DNA of 6,123 nt. Source: Anaerolineae bacterium (lineage in GTDB: Bacteria > Chloroflexota > Anaerolineae > Aggregatilineales > UBA2796). The position numbers and the translations under genes are program-made. Of the stretch, positions 1 to 4,867 are shown piece after piece. The notes under the pieces are model-generated. The model was not told the origin of the DNA, ran no database searches, and saw nothing but the letters and a program-made list of their open reading frames with translations. Position 1 is the stretch's first letter. Each line of letters begins with the position of its first letter. Where the stretch lies: NCBI GenBank assembly GCA_020851855.1, contig JADZBY010000534.1, positions 1 through 6,123 on the forward strand. Reading direction: 5' to 3'.

Positions 1-1
1 A

Positions 2-55
2 CCGCCGCTGGAAATGGTCGAGCAGGTCATCAACCGGACTGCGCAGGGCGGCTGA
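2..55 (+). CDS. C-terminal tail of an unidentified protein (partial)
   Basis: The frame starting at base 2 reads PPLEMVEQVINRTAQGG and ends at a TGA (53-55). The residues look like an ordinary helical C-terminus, and the frame is open to the left edge. The gene itself lies outside the window, so no function can be given. Repeat copy 1 begins only three bases after this stop. Another frame through the same bases is also open, so the assignment is tentative. Confidence 0.45.
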   Translation, partial: PPLEMVEQVINRTAQGG

Positions 56-118
56 GAGCCGGGCGGTCGCTTCGAACGTCTGGGCTGAGGCAGGCAGCAG
101 AAAGCGCCTCACCCCCTG

Positions 119-154
119 CCCCCTCTCTACGCGGTACTCCGCGTGGAGAGGGGG
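119..154. repeat. Hairpin 1 of repeat copy 1
   Basis: Arms 119-134 and 139-154 pair over 16 positions around a TACT loop, with one G/A mismatch against perfect complementarity that becomes a G-U pair in RNA. This hairpin, with the spacer up to about 182, is absent from copy 2, so it is either an insertion in copy 1 or a loss in copy 2. Confidence 0.8.
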
Positions 155-182
155 AAGCACGCGCCGGCATGGCAGTCGATTT

Positions 183-234
183 CCCCTCTCCATGCCGTCG
201 GGGTCCCCCGTGGGGTGACGGACATGGAGAGGGG
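183..234. repeat. Hairpin 2 (conserved core) of repeat copy 1
   Basis: Arms 183-199 and 217-234 pair fully apart from one bulged A in the right arm (GACGGACATGG against CCATGCCGTC). The loop side is itself G4/C5-rich. The same hairpin, with the bulge on the same side, is found in copy 2 at 3220-3273. It has no T-run and would not act as a classical intrinsic terminator, although it could stall polymerase or protect RNA 3' ends. Confidence 0.8.
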
Positions 235-268
235 CCAGGGGTGAGGACGCTTTGATGCGATAGTCCTG

Positions 269-465
269 CCTGTGGACCGTCTCCCGCTGTGAAAAACTCG
301 TGAAATGCGCCGGGCGCGGGCGCGTCGCCAGCAGGACGCTAAGCGTCGTGTCAGCGCACCCGCATGGCCGGTGGTGGACCTGTTACGGCATTGTGATCGA
401 ATCGCCGCCCTTTTCAGAGTAGATTCTGCGCGCTGTTATGCGCTGATGAGGCCGTTTGCCCTTTG
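269..465. other. Intergenic stretch with no recognised content
   Basis: I found no credible reading frame, RNA gene or strong hairpin in this stretch. The only structure noted is a 6-bp stem GACGCT-A-AGCGTC at 335-347 with a one-base spacer, too tight to fold well as RNA. Base composition is uneven, with GC-rich 306-345 followed by more mixed sequence towards the promoter at 466. Confidence 0.5.
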
Positions 466-494
466 TTGACTTGGATTCCTCGCCAATGTATAAT
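466..494 (+). promoter_or_regulatory. Near-consensus housekeeping sigma promoter for the DUF4388-type gene
   Basis: TTGACT at 466-471 and TATAAT at 489-494 are separated by exactly 17 bases. This is one mismatch from the sigma-70 consensus in the -35 box and a perfect -10 box. It predicts transcription starting near 500-502 and an untranslated leader of about 100 nt before the ATG at 601. In such GC-rich sequence this match is unlikely to be accidental. Confidence 0.85.
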
Positions 495-600
495 GCCCGT
501 GAACCTCGGTCATGGTTCAACGTCATTTCGCGACACTTGGTCGCCATGATCGCCCATTCGAAGCCGAGTCATAGGCGCGCCCCAGAGGCATTGCATAGCG

Positions 601-1485
601 ATGGCCAGACAATTAAGAGGCACCCTCCAGGACCTGCACACTACTCAGTTGTTGCACCTGATCAATCTTGCCAAGAAGACCGGCACGCTCAAGCTGTATG
701 AGGGCGTCCCCACCGGCAAAGACCTGATCATGGGCGACGGCGAGACGCGGCGGCCCGAGGTCGTCCCTGGCAAAGAGCGGGCGCGGGTGTCCTTTCGTGA
801 GGGCAAGCTGATTTTTGCCCAGATGGGCGGCCAGGACCCACACCTTGCCACGGTGCTGCACAAAGCCGGCAAGCTCAATGACCAGCAGCACCGCGTCATC
901 CGCGAGCGCGCCGCCAAAGCCAGCGACAAGGCTCTCGCCCTGCTCCTGATCAACGCCAACTACGTCACCCAGATGGACGTGGTGCAGAGCATCAAACAGA
1001 ACACGCTCGATATCGTGTATGACCTGGTGAGTTGGAACTTCGAGCCGTTCATCTTTGAAGAGGGCGAACAGCCGCCGCCCGACCGCATCACCGTGCCCAT
1101 CGACCTGGAAAACGTCATCATCCAGTGCACGATCCGGATGCGCGAGCTGGATCACCTTGCCAAAGAGCTGCCCAACCTGGATTTTGCGCTGCGTTTCCCC
1201 GAAGCGCCCGGCGAGAAGCTCAAGGGCATCCAGCTTGGCGTCGAAGAATGGCGCGTGGTGTCGTTCATCAATCCCAAGAACTCGATCCGGCAGATCGCGC
1301 GCGCCTGCAACATGACCGACATGGAAATCCGGCGCATCGTGTACGCCTTATTGAACGCCGGGCTGGTCGAATTGGTCAAGCCGGTAGATGCGTCGCGGCC
1401 CAAGACGCCCACCCGGATGCTGGGCGCGACGCCGCCGCAGCGCACGGTCGTCACCAAGCTCATCGACCGCATCAAGAATCTGTGA
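601..1485 (+). CDS. DUF4388 (PATAN-type) protein with C-terminal winged-helix-like region
   Basis: The 294-residue protein opens with a typical DUF4388/PATAN pattern: LRGTLQDL...LLHLINLAKKTGTLKLYEG (residues 5-35), then ARVSFREGKLIFAQMGG (61-77), where a short strand, a turn and 'GKL-F-A' form the family hallmark. Residues 80-155 are helical and resemble the extension common in this family (LHKAGKLN..., then YVTQMDVVQSIKQNTLDIVYDLV). Residues 213-260 (LGVEEWRVVSFINPKNSIRQIARACNM...VYALLNAGLVEL) look like a winged helix-turn-helix. There is no signal peptide or membrane segment, so the protein is cytoplasmic. The basic tail (266-294) looks flexible. DUF4388 proteins are known to occur beside Ras/MglA-like GTPases in Chloroflexota and other groups, and one follows here, so a scaffold or regulator role in GTPase signalling is inferred. 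The ribosome site is weak (AGAGG at 584-588, 12 bases upstream), but the start fits the first domain strand. Confidence 0.85.
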   Translation: MARQLRGTLQDLHTTQLLHLINLAKKTGTLKLYEGVPTGKDLIMGDGETRRPEVVPGKERARVSFREGKLIFAQMGGQDPHLATVLHKAGKLNDQQHRVIRERAAKASDKALALLLINANYVTQMDVVQSIKQNTLDIVYDLVSWNFEPFIFEEGEQPPPDRITVPIDLENVIIQCTIRMRELDHLAKELPNLDFALRFPEAPGEKLKGIQLGVEEWRVVSFINPKNSIRQIARACNMTDMEIRRIVYALLNAGLVELVKPVDASRPKTPTRMLGATPPQRTVVTKLIDRIKNL

Positions 1486-1574
1486 TCGGCCCGTGGGCGG
1501 CATAGCGCGGCTCAGGGTAGGGAAAACATCCGAATTGAGTCCGTGATCCGGCGTTTGTTCATCGGACGCGCCGG

Positions 1575-1604
1575 TTGAAAATACGCTACACTTCATCCCA
1601 TTAT
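1575..1604 (+). promoter_or_regulatory. Possible promoter ahead of the GTPase gene
   Basis: TTGAAA (1575-1580) and CATTAT (1599-1604) are 18 bases apart, in a locally AT-richer patch between two GC-rich genes. Both boxes deviate from consensus. The 230-nt gap from the preceding stop supports separate or additional transcription of the GTPase, but readthrough from the upstream promoter is equally possible, as no terminator is visible after 1485. Confidence 0.35.
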
Positions 1605-1625
1605 CCGTGTCTCATCGTGTAGCGT
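1583..1625. promoter_or_regulatory. Perfect 9-bp inverted repeat upstream of the GTPase gene
   Basis: ACGCTACAC (1583-1591) and GTGTAGCGT (1617-1625) are exact reverse complements separated by 25 bases. Their centres are 34 bp apart, close to three helical turns. The left arm falls within the spacer of the possible promoter and the right arm downstream of its -10 box. It could be a two-site operator, or a long-loop stem if the RNA starts upstream of it. Confidence 0.5.
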
Positions 1626-1715
1626 TTGGGTCTGCATTCATCTGGATCATATCTGTCATCATCGCCGTACCTGCCGTCGCCGGGGGTACAGGAACGCGGA
1701 AGCGGGGCACTGACT

Positions 1716-2258
1716 ATGGAGACGAAAACCGTCAAAATGGTTATCACCGGGCCATACGCCTCGGGGAAGACGGAGTTCATCCGCTCCATCTCCGAGATCG
1801 ACGTGGTCTCGACCGATACGCCCGTCTCGAAGGATACTTACGAGGCGACGATCAAAAGCGAAACGACCGTGGCGATGGACTTCGGGCGGATCACGATTGA
1901 CGACGAGCTGGTCCTGTACCTCTTCGGCACGCCCGGCCAGCGCCGCTTCGATTTCATGTGGGAAATCCTGGCCGAAGGGATGCTCGGCTTCGTCGTCATG
2001 GTGGACAGCACCAAGCCGGAAACGTTCCGCGAAGCGAAAGCCATCCTGGAAACCTTCCGCGCCTATGCCCCTACGCCCTATGTCGTGGCCGCCAACAAGC
2101 AGGATATGGAAGACGCCTGGCCTGCCGACGACCTGCGCATCGCCCTGCGCATCGATGAGGACGTGAAGCTCTTGCCCTGCGTGGCGCGCGACAAGGAAAA
2201 GGTCAAGGCCGTGCTGCTCGAGCTGCTCTACTCCATCCTGGAAGAGCTTGACGCCTGA
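1716..2258 (+). CDS. Small Ras/MglA-like GTPase (CvnD-type ATP/GTP-binding protein)
   Basis: This 180-residue single-domain GTPase has a P-loop GPYASGKT at residues 12-19, switch I threonines at 50-51 followed by VAMDFGRI, a G3 region LFGTPGQRRFDFMW at 69-82, the specificity motif NKQD at 127-130 and a G5-like CVAR at 155-158. In the G3 motif the usual DxxG aspartate is missing: the sequence reads GTPGQ, a variation seen in the CvnD/'ATP/GTP-binding protein' branch related to MglA. No lipidation signal or membrane segment is seen. The frame is open upstream to 1626, but the N-terminal extension (SSGSYLSSSPYLPSP...) is low in family character, and the ATG at 1716 places the first strand (KMVITG) normally, so I chose it. 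No strong ribosome site is visible there. The DUF4388-type gene upstream is its likely partner, as effector, regulator or scaffold. The process it controls cannot be read from the window. Confidence 0.88.
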   Translation: METKTVKMVITGPYASGKTEFIRSISEIDVVSTDTPVSKDTYEATIKSETTVAMDFGRITIDDELVLYLFGTPGQRRFDFMWEILAEGMLGFVVMVDSTKPETFREAKAILETFRAYAPTPYVVAANKQDMEDAWPADDLRIALRIDEDVKLLPCVARDKEKVKAVLLELLYSILEELDA

Positions 2259-2286
2259 CGCCGCCGCCGGGCGACCGGGCAATCAG

Positions 2287-2298
2287 CCATCCGGATGG
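2287..2298. repeat. 12-bp perfect palindrome
   Basis: CCATCCGGATGG is its own reverse complement and lies 29 bases after the GTPase stop and 77 bases before the hydrolase start. It could be a small protein-binding site. It has no T-run and cannot form a stable loop, so it is not a terminator. A chance occurrence is quite possible. Confidence 0.3.
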
Positions 2299-2375
2299 AA
2301 CGCTACGACACGTCATCACACCGTGCGAGACGAGTACCTGGGCGAATATCGCTGCACCAATAGGAAGCCGGCCCG

Positions 2376-3170
2376 GTGACCACGCTTGTAACCGACCAGG
2401 GCATCATTCATTACGAAGCCTATGGACGCGGGCGGCCCGTCATTCTGCTCCACGGCTGGATGGAATCCTGGGCGGTGTGGCGCGATGTCATCGAGACGCT
2501 CGGCAAAGAATTTCGCATGTACGCCCTGGATTTCTGGGGCTTCGGCTCGTCGGACCCGCACCACCCCACCGATAGCTTCGGCGTCGACAATTACGTCGAG
2601 ATGGTCAACCAGTTCATCGACAATCTCGGCATCGTCAAAGCGCCGCTGATCGGGCATTCGATGGGCGGCACGGTGTCGCTGAGCACCACCATGCGCTACC
2701 CGGAAAAAATCGTCAAGGTAGCGGTCATCGGCTCGCCCATTTACGGCCAGTCGCTCAACGTGCTGCTCAAGCTGTCCGGCCTGTCGCCCATCGCCGCCCT
2801 GCTGTTCAAGACGCCCGGCGCGCTGAACATGGCCACCTTCCTGGTGAGTCTGCTGGCGACGCGGCACGGCATGCGCCTGTACCGCATCATCAAGGCCGAG
2901 GGCATCCAGGTGTCGATGCACTCGTTTTTCCAGAGCATCGGCACGTTGCGCAAGACCGATTTGCGTCCGCGCCTGCGCGAAATTCGCCCACCGACGATGG
3001 GTATTTATGGCCGCTGGGATTTCATCGTGCACCCCAACCAGGGCCACGCGCTGCGCGAAGGTGTGCCGCAGGCCAAAGTCCACATCTACCCCGCTTGTGG
3101 CCACGTGCCCATGCTCGACACACCCGACCGCCTGATCCACGATCTGCGCGAATTTCTGCTGGCCAAGTGA
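2376..3170 (+). CDS. Alpha/beta-fold hydrolase
   Basis: This 264-residue protein has a complete alpha/beta-hydrolase layout: the oxyanion-hole segment VILLHGW at residues 22-28, LDFWGFGSSD at 51-60, the nucleophile elbow GHSMGG with Ser95, the acid in YGRWDFIV (Asp215) and the catalytic histidine in CGHVPM (His243). Residues 120-195 form the variable cap, rich in Leu and Met. There is no signal peptide, so it is probably cytoplasmic. The start is GTG, supported by AGGAAG at 2362-2367 eight bases upstream. The family spans esterases, lipases, haloperoxidases, C-C bond hydrolases and dehalogenases, and the substrate cannot be told from sequence. The position after Ser95 (SMGG) and the absence of a Trp after the nucleophile argue against a haloalkane dehalogenase. 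The 117-base gap from the GTPase has no clear promoter, so cotranscription is possible. Confidence 0.9.
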   Translation: MTTLVTDQGIIHYEAYGRGRPVILLHGWMESWAVWRDVIETLGKEFRMYALDFWGFGSSDPHHPTDSFGVDNYVEMVNQFIDNLGIVKAPLIGHSMGGTVSLSTTMRYPEKIVKVAVIGSPIYGQSLNVLLKLSGLSPIAALLFKTPGALNMATFLVSLLATRHGMRLYRIIKAEGIQVSMHSFFQSIGTLRKTDLRPRLREIRPPTMGIYGRWDFIVHPNQGHALREGVPQAKVHIYPACGHVPMLDTPDRLIHDLREFLLAK

Positions 3171-3186
3171 CCATCACGTAAGTTCT

Positions 3187-3335
3187 CACGGTAATCGCTT
3201 CAAAACGACCTCACCCCGGCCCCTCTCCATGCCGTCGGGGGTCCCCCCTGGGGGTGACGGACATGGAGAGGGGCCAGGGGGTGAGGCGTCTTCCTGCTGC
3301 CTGCCTCAGCCCTCACTTTTGAGGCGATTGCCCTG
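3187..3335 (-). repeat. MITE-like palindromic intergenic repeat, copy 2 (short form)
   Basis: The element of 149 bases is bounded by terminal inverted repeats: 3187-3205 against the reverse complement of 3317-3335 agree at 16 of 19 positions (consensus CASGGYAATCGCYTCAAAA). Inside, 3209-3227 pairs with 3266-3286 and continues into the core hairpin. By its flanks it lies in the opposite orientation to copy 1, yet its core hairpin reads in the same orientation. No protein is encoded, so movement would have needed a transposase supplied from elsewhere. It starts 16 bases after the hydrolase stop and ends 36 bases before the -10 box of the next gene, so it may separate the two transcripts. Confidence 0.75.
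3220..3273. repeat. Conserved core hairpin of repeat copy 2
   Basis: Arms 3220-3236 and 3256-3273 pair with a single bulged A. With the outer C/G arms (3209-3219 and 3274-3286) the stem extends to nearly 30 pairs. The loop contains GGGGGTCCCCCC followed by TGGGGG, giving alternative inner pairings. No U-tract follows, but the structure is strong enough to affect RNA stability or polymerase passage behind the hydrolase gene. Confidence 0.8.
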
Positions 3336-3368
3336 CATAAGTTCTGCGGCTCTGTCGCGTCGCCACCC

Positions 3369-3377
3369 TGCTATACT
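3369..3377 (+). promoter_or_regulatory. Extended -10 promoter for the two-TM/CYTH unit
   Basis: TGC-TATACT (3369-3377) matches the extended -10 form TGnTATAAT with one mismatch. No convincing -35 box is found 15-19 bases upstream, which is usual for extended -10 promoters. Transcription would start near 3384, giving a leader of about 46 nt before the ATG at 3430. Confidence 0.6.
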
Positions 3378-3429
3378 TTCTCAGACCGCTGTCGTTCAAA
3401 TCCTCATCCCGGCGGTAAGGAGAAAGCGC

Positions 3430-4083
3430 ATGATCGCCCGGCTCATGGGTCTGCTGACCATCGTCACCATCCTTGCGCCGCTCGTGCTCGGCGCGGCAAC
3501 CGTCGTTCTGGCGCGCGACATCCTGACCGACATCGAGAACGCGGCAGCGGCGCGTGGCCAGGCCATCAACGACGAGTTGGACGGCCTGCGCAGCACGGTC
3601 AACACCATTCGGATCGCGTTCAACCTCACGGCCAATCGCCTTCAGCCGGTGGTCGACGCGCTGGACGATTTCCGCGACTTCATTGACGACATCCCCACAG
3701 GCATCACATTCCCCGGTTTCAGCTGGCCGGTGCTCGCGGTCGGGCCGTTTTCGCTGACCATCCCCGCCATCCCTTCCCTGAACATCAGCGCGCCGGGCTT
3801 CTCCGACGTGGTGGATTTCCTCGAAGACAGCTACGAGCAGTTCGGCAGAGTCGCCAGCGGCCTGCAGCGCATCCTGAATATCGGGGACTTCGCAGAGAGC
3901 GCTCAGCGCCTTGCCGCGGAGACGGCGGGGCTGGCGCAGGACGTTGGCGAGGCGTTCACCACGCGCGCCGGGCCGCTGCGCACCCTGCTCACGGCGCTGG
4001 CAGTCTGGCTCGGCCTGGTGTACATTGTGCTGCTCTACGAGCGGCTGGCGCGCGGGTGGCGGCTTCTGATGGGCAGGCCGTGA
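3430..4083 (+). CDS. Hypothetical membrane protein with N- and C-terminal TM segments
   Basis: I do not recognise a family for this 217-residue protein. A hydrophobic segment at about residues 5-28 (MGLLTIVTILAPLVLGAATVVL) and another at about 184-203 (LLTALAVWLGLVYIVLLY) flank a polar region. The tail after TM2 is basic (ERLARGWRLLMGRP), suggesting a cytoplasmic C-terminus. Residues 29-85 are heptad-like and acidic (LTDIENAAAARGQAINDELDGLRSTV...), probably an amphipathic helix or coiled coil. Residues 88-122 are rich in Pro, Gly and Ile with PxFxW and IPxIPSLNIS stretches, likely beta or extended, and 123-180 is helical again. The N-terminal segment could be an uncleaved anchor or signal. 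The start is well supported by AAGGAG (3417-3422) seven bases upstream, although the frame is open back to 3229 through repeat copy 2. Its stop overlaps the next start, so the pair is translationally coupled. Confidence 0.8.
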   Translation: MIARLMGLLTIVTILAPLVLGAATVVLARDILTDIENAAAARGQAINDELDGLRSTVNTIRIAFNLTANRLQPVVDALDDFRDFIDDIPTGITFPGFSWPVLAVGPFSLTIPAIPSLNISAPGFSDVVDFLEDSYEQFGRVASGLQRILNIGDFAESAQRLAAETAGLAQDVGEAFTTRAGPLRTLLTALAVWLGLVYIVLLYERLARGWRLLMGRP

Positions 4084-4676
4084 TGGCGGGAAAATACACC
4101 GAAACCGAAGTGAAGATCAAGGTCCCGGACCTGGGCGCGATGGCCCAGCGCATCCGGGCGGCGGGCGGCGCACTAGCCGGCGAGCGCGTGCATGAGCGCA
4201 ACGTGCGCTACGACGATAACGCTGGCTCGCTCACGCCGGCGGGCCGCGTCTTGCGCCTGCGCCAGGACCGCGACATCCGGCTGACCTACAAGGAGCCGCG
4301 CGCCGGCGACGGCGGCATGACGCGCACCGAGCTTGAGGTGTCGGTCAGCGACTTCGAAACGGCTCACCGCATCCTCGGCGCGCTGGGATTCGCCCCGGCC
4401 TGGGAGTACGAGAAGTACCGCACCACGTACCGGCTGGATGCCTGCGAGATCGTGCTGGACGAGACGCCGATGGGCGACTTCATCGAGATCGAGGGCGATG
4501 TGGCGGGCATCGAAGCGGCATTGCGCGCCCTTCAGCTCCAGGACGCGCGGCGCATCACGGAGAGTTACAGCGTGCTCTTCGAGCGGGTCAAGCGGCGGCT
4601 GGGCCTCACCTTTCGCGATCTGACCTTCGCGAATTTCCGTGGTGTGGCCGTGCCGCCGGATGCGTTTGAAGGGTAA
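4083..4676 (+). CDS. CYTH-domain protein (class IV adenylate cyclase / triphosphatase-like)
   Basis: The 197-residue protein begins with the CYTH signature ExExK (ETEVK, residues 7-11) and continues with the charged strands expected of the triphosphate tunnel: RVLRLRQD (55-62), LTYKEP (67-72), RTELEVSV (81-88), KYRTTYRL (111-118), VLDETPMGDFIEIEGD (124-139). Tunnel residues therefore include Glu7, Glu9, Lys11, Arg58, Arg60, Lys70, Glu83, Glu85, Lys111, Arg113, Asp126 and Glu135/137. CYTH enzymes bind triphosphate groups with divalent metal. Known members are CyaB adenylate cyclases, thiamine triphosphatases and inorganic triphosphatases, and sequence alone does not separate these here. The C-terminal RRITESYSVLFERVKRRLGLTFRDLTF is typical of the CyaB-like branch. 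The ATG overlaps the upstream TGA by one base (TGATG). GTG starts at 4056 and 4080 are possible but would put non-family residues before ExExK. Confidence 0.88.
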   Translation: MAGKYTETEVKIKVPDLGAMAQRIRAAGGALAGERVHERNVRYDDNAGSLTPAGRVLRLRQDRDIRLTYKEPRAGDGGMTRTELEVSVSDFETAHRILGALGFAPAWEYEKYRTTYRLDACEIVLDETPMGDFIEIEGDVAGIEAALRALQLQDARRITESYSVLFERVKRRLGLTFRDLTFANFRGVAVPPDAFEG

Positions 4677-4729
4677 CCTTCACCCCGGAGCCGGCCGCTC
4701 ATTCCTGGAGTCTGACACGGATCGTGATG

Positions 4730-4760
4730 GCGGGCGCGTCGCGACGCGCCCGCTTCTTCT
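4730..4760 (+). terminator. Likely intrinsic terminator after the CYTH gene
   Basis: Bases 4730-4753 are a perfect 24-bp palindrome centred on TCGCGA, able to form a 10-bp all-G/C-rich stem with a 4-base loop. It is followed directly by TTCTTCT. It lies 53 bases after the CYTH stop and before the next promoter region. The T-tract is interrupted by C, so efficiency is uncertain, and a protein-binding palindrome is the alternative. Confidence 0.65.
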
Positions 4761-4867
4761 CGCCCCCATCTCTTATCCGCCCCTCACCTGCTGCTATGGC
4801 GCAGGCCCCCGTGCGGCGATATGATCCCTGGACCGGCCTGAGTGAATTTGGCCTTACAGGAGCCGCC

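Larger units (their letters stand above)
59..268 (+). repeat. MITE-like palindromic intergenic repeat, copy 1 (long form)
   Basis: The outer ends form a degenerate terminal inverted repeat: 59-77 against the reverse complement of 250-268 agree at about 12 of 19 positions, with a shared TCGC core. Inside is a C/G-rich inverted repeat, 108-128 against 227-246, enclosing two hairpins. The left flank (59-112) aligns without gaps for most of its length to the reverse complement of the right end of copy 2 (3280-3335), including GGCTGAGGCAGGCAGCAG. The right flank (241-268) aligns to the reverse complement of the left end of copy 2. No coding capacity is seen. This copy is about 60 bases longer than copy 2 because of an extra hairpin. 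No direct repeat is visible around it. A non-autonomous transposable element or a large REP/BIME-type repeat are both possible readings. Confidence 0.7.
3177..3345. repeat. Direct repeats flanking repeat copy 2 (candidate target-site duplication)
   Basis: CGTAAGTTCT (3177-3186) directly precedes the left terminal repeat and CATAAGTTCT (3336-3345) directly follows the right one, with 9 of 10 bases identical and the same orientation. The exact abutment on both ends of the terminal inverted repeat is what a transposase-type insertion leaves behind. Confidence 0.6.

Noticed and set aside
119..234. Hairpins of copy 1 as intrinsic terminators of the upstream gene
   Set aside because: The stems are strong, but no T-rich tract follows either of them.
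108..246. CRISPR array, because of repeated C/G-rich units
   Set aside because: The units are inverted arms of hairpins, not regularly spaced direct repeats with unique spacers, and no cas gene is present.
443..470. CTGATGAG at 443-450, resembling the core of a hammerhead ribozyme
   Set aside because: No GAAA second core segment and no matching stems I-III could be found around it.
456..701. An 81-codon + frame starting before the promoter at 466
   Set aside because: It covers the promoter and leader and overlaps the DUF4388-type gene in another frame. There is no ribosome site and no family character.
2316..3140. A 274-codon open frame on the - strand opposite the alpha/beta hydrolase
   Set aside because: It mirrors a gene with a complete catalytic triad. 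Its translation is His/Arg/Gln/Val-rich with no motif, the usual by-product of GC-rich third positions.
3229..3429. Upstream extension of the two-TM protein through repeat copy 2
   Set aside because: The frame there translates hairpin DNA, and the ATG at 3430 has an excellent AAGGAG site and begins a TM segment.
4820..4825. TATGAT as a -10 box for the dehydrogenase gene
   Set aside because: No acceptable -35 box lies 15-19 bases upstream and there is no TG extension. The match is too weak to report as a promoter.
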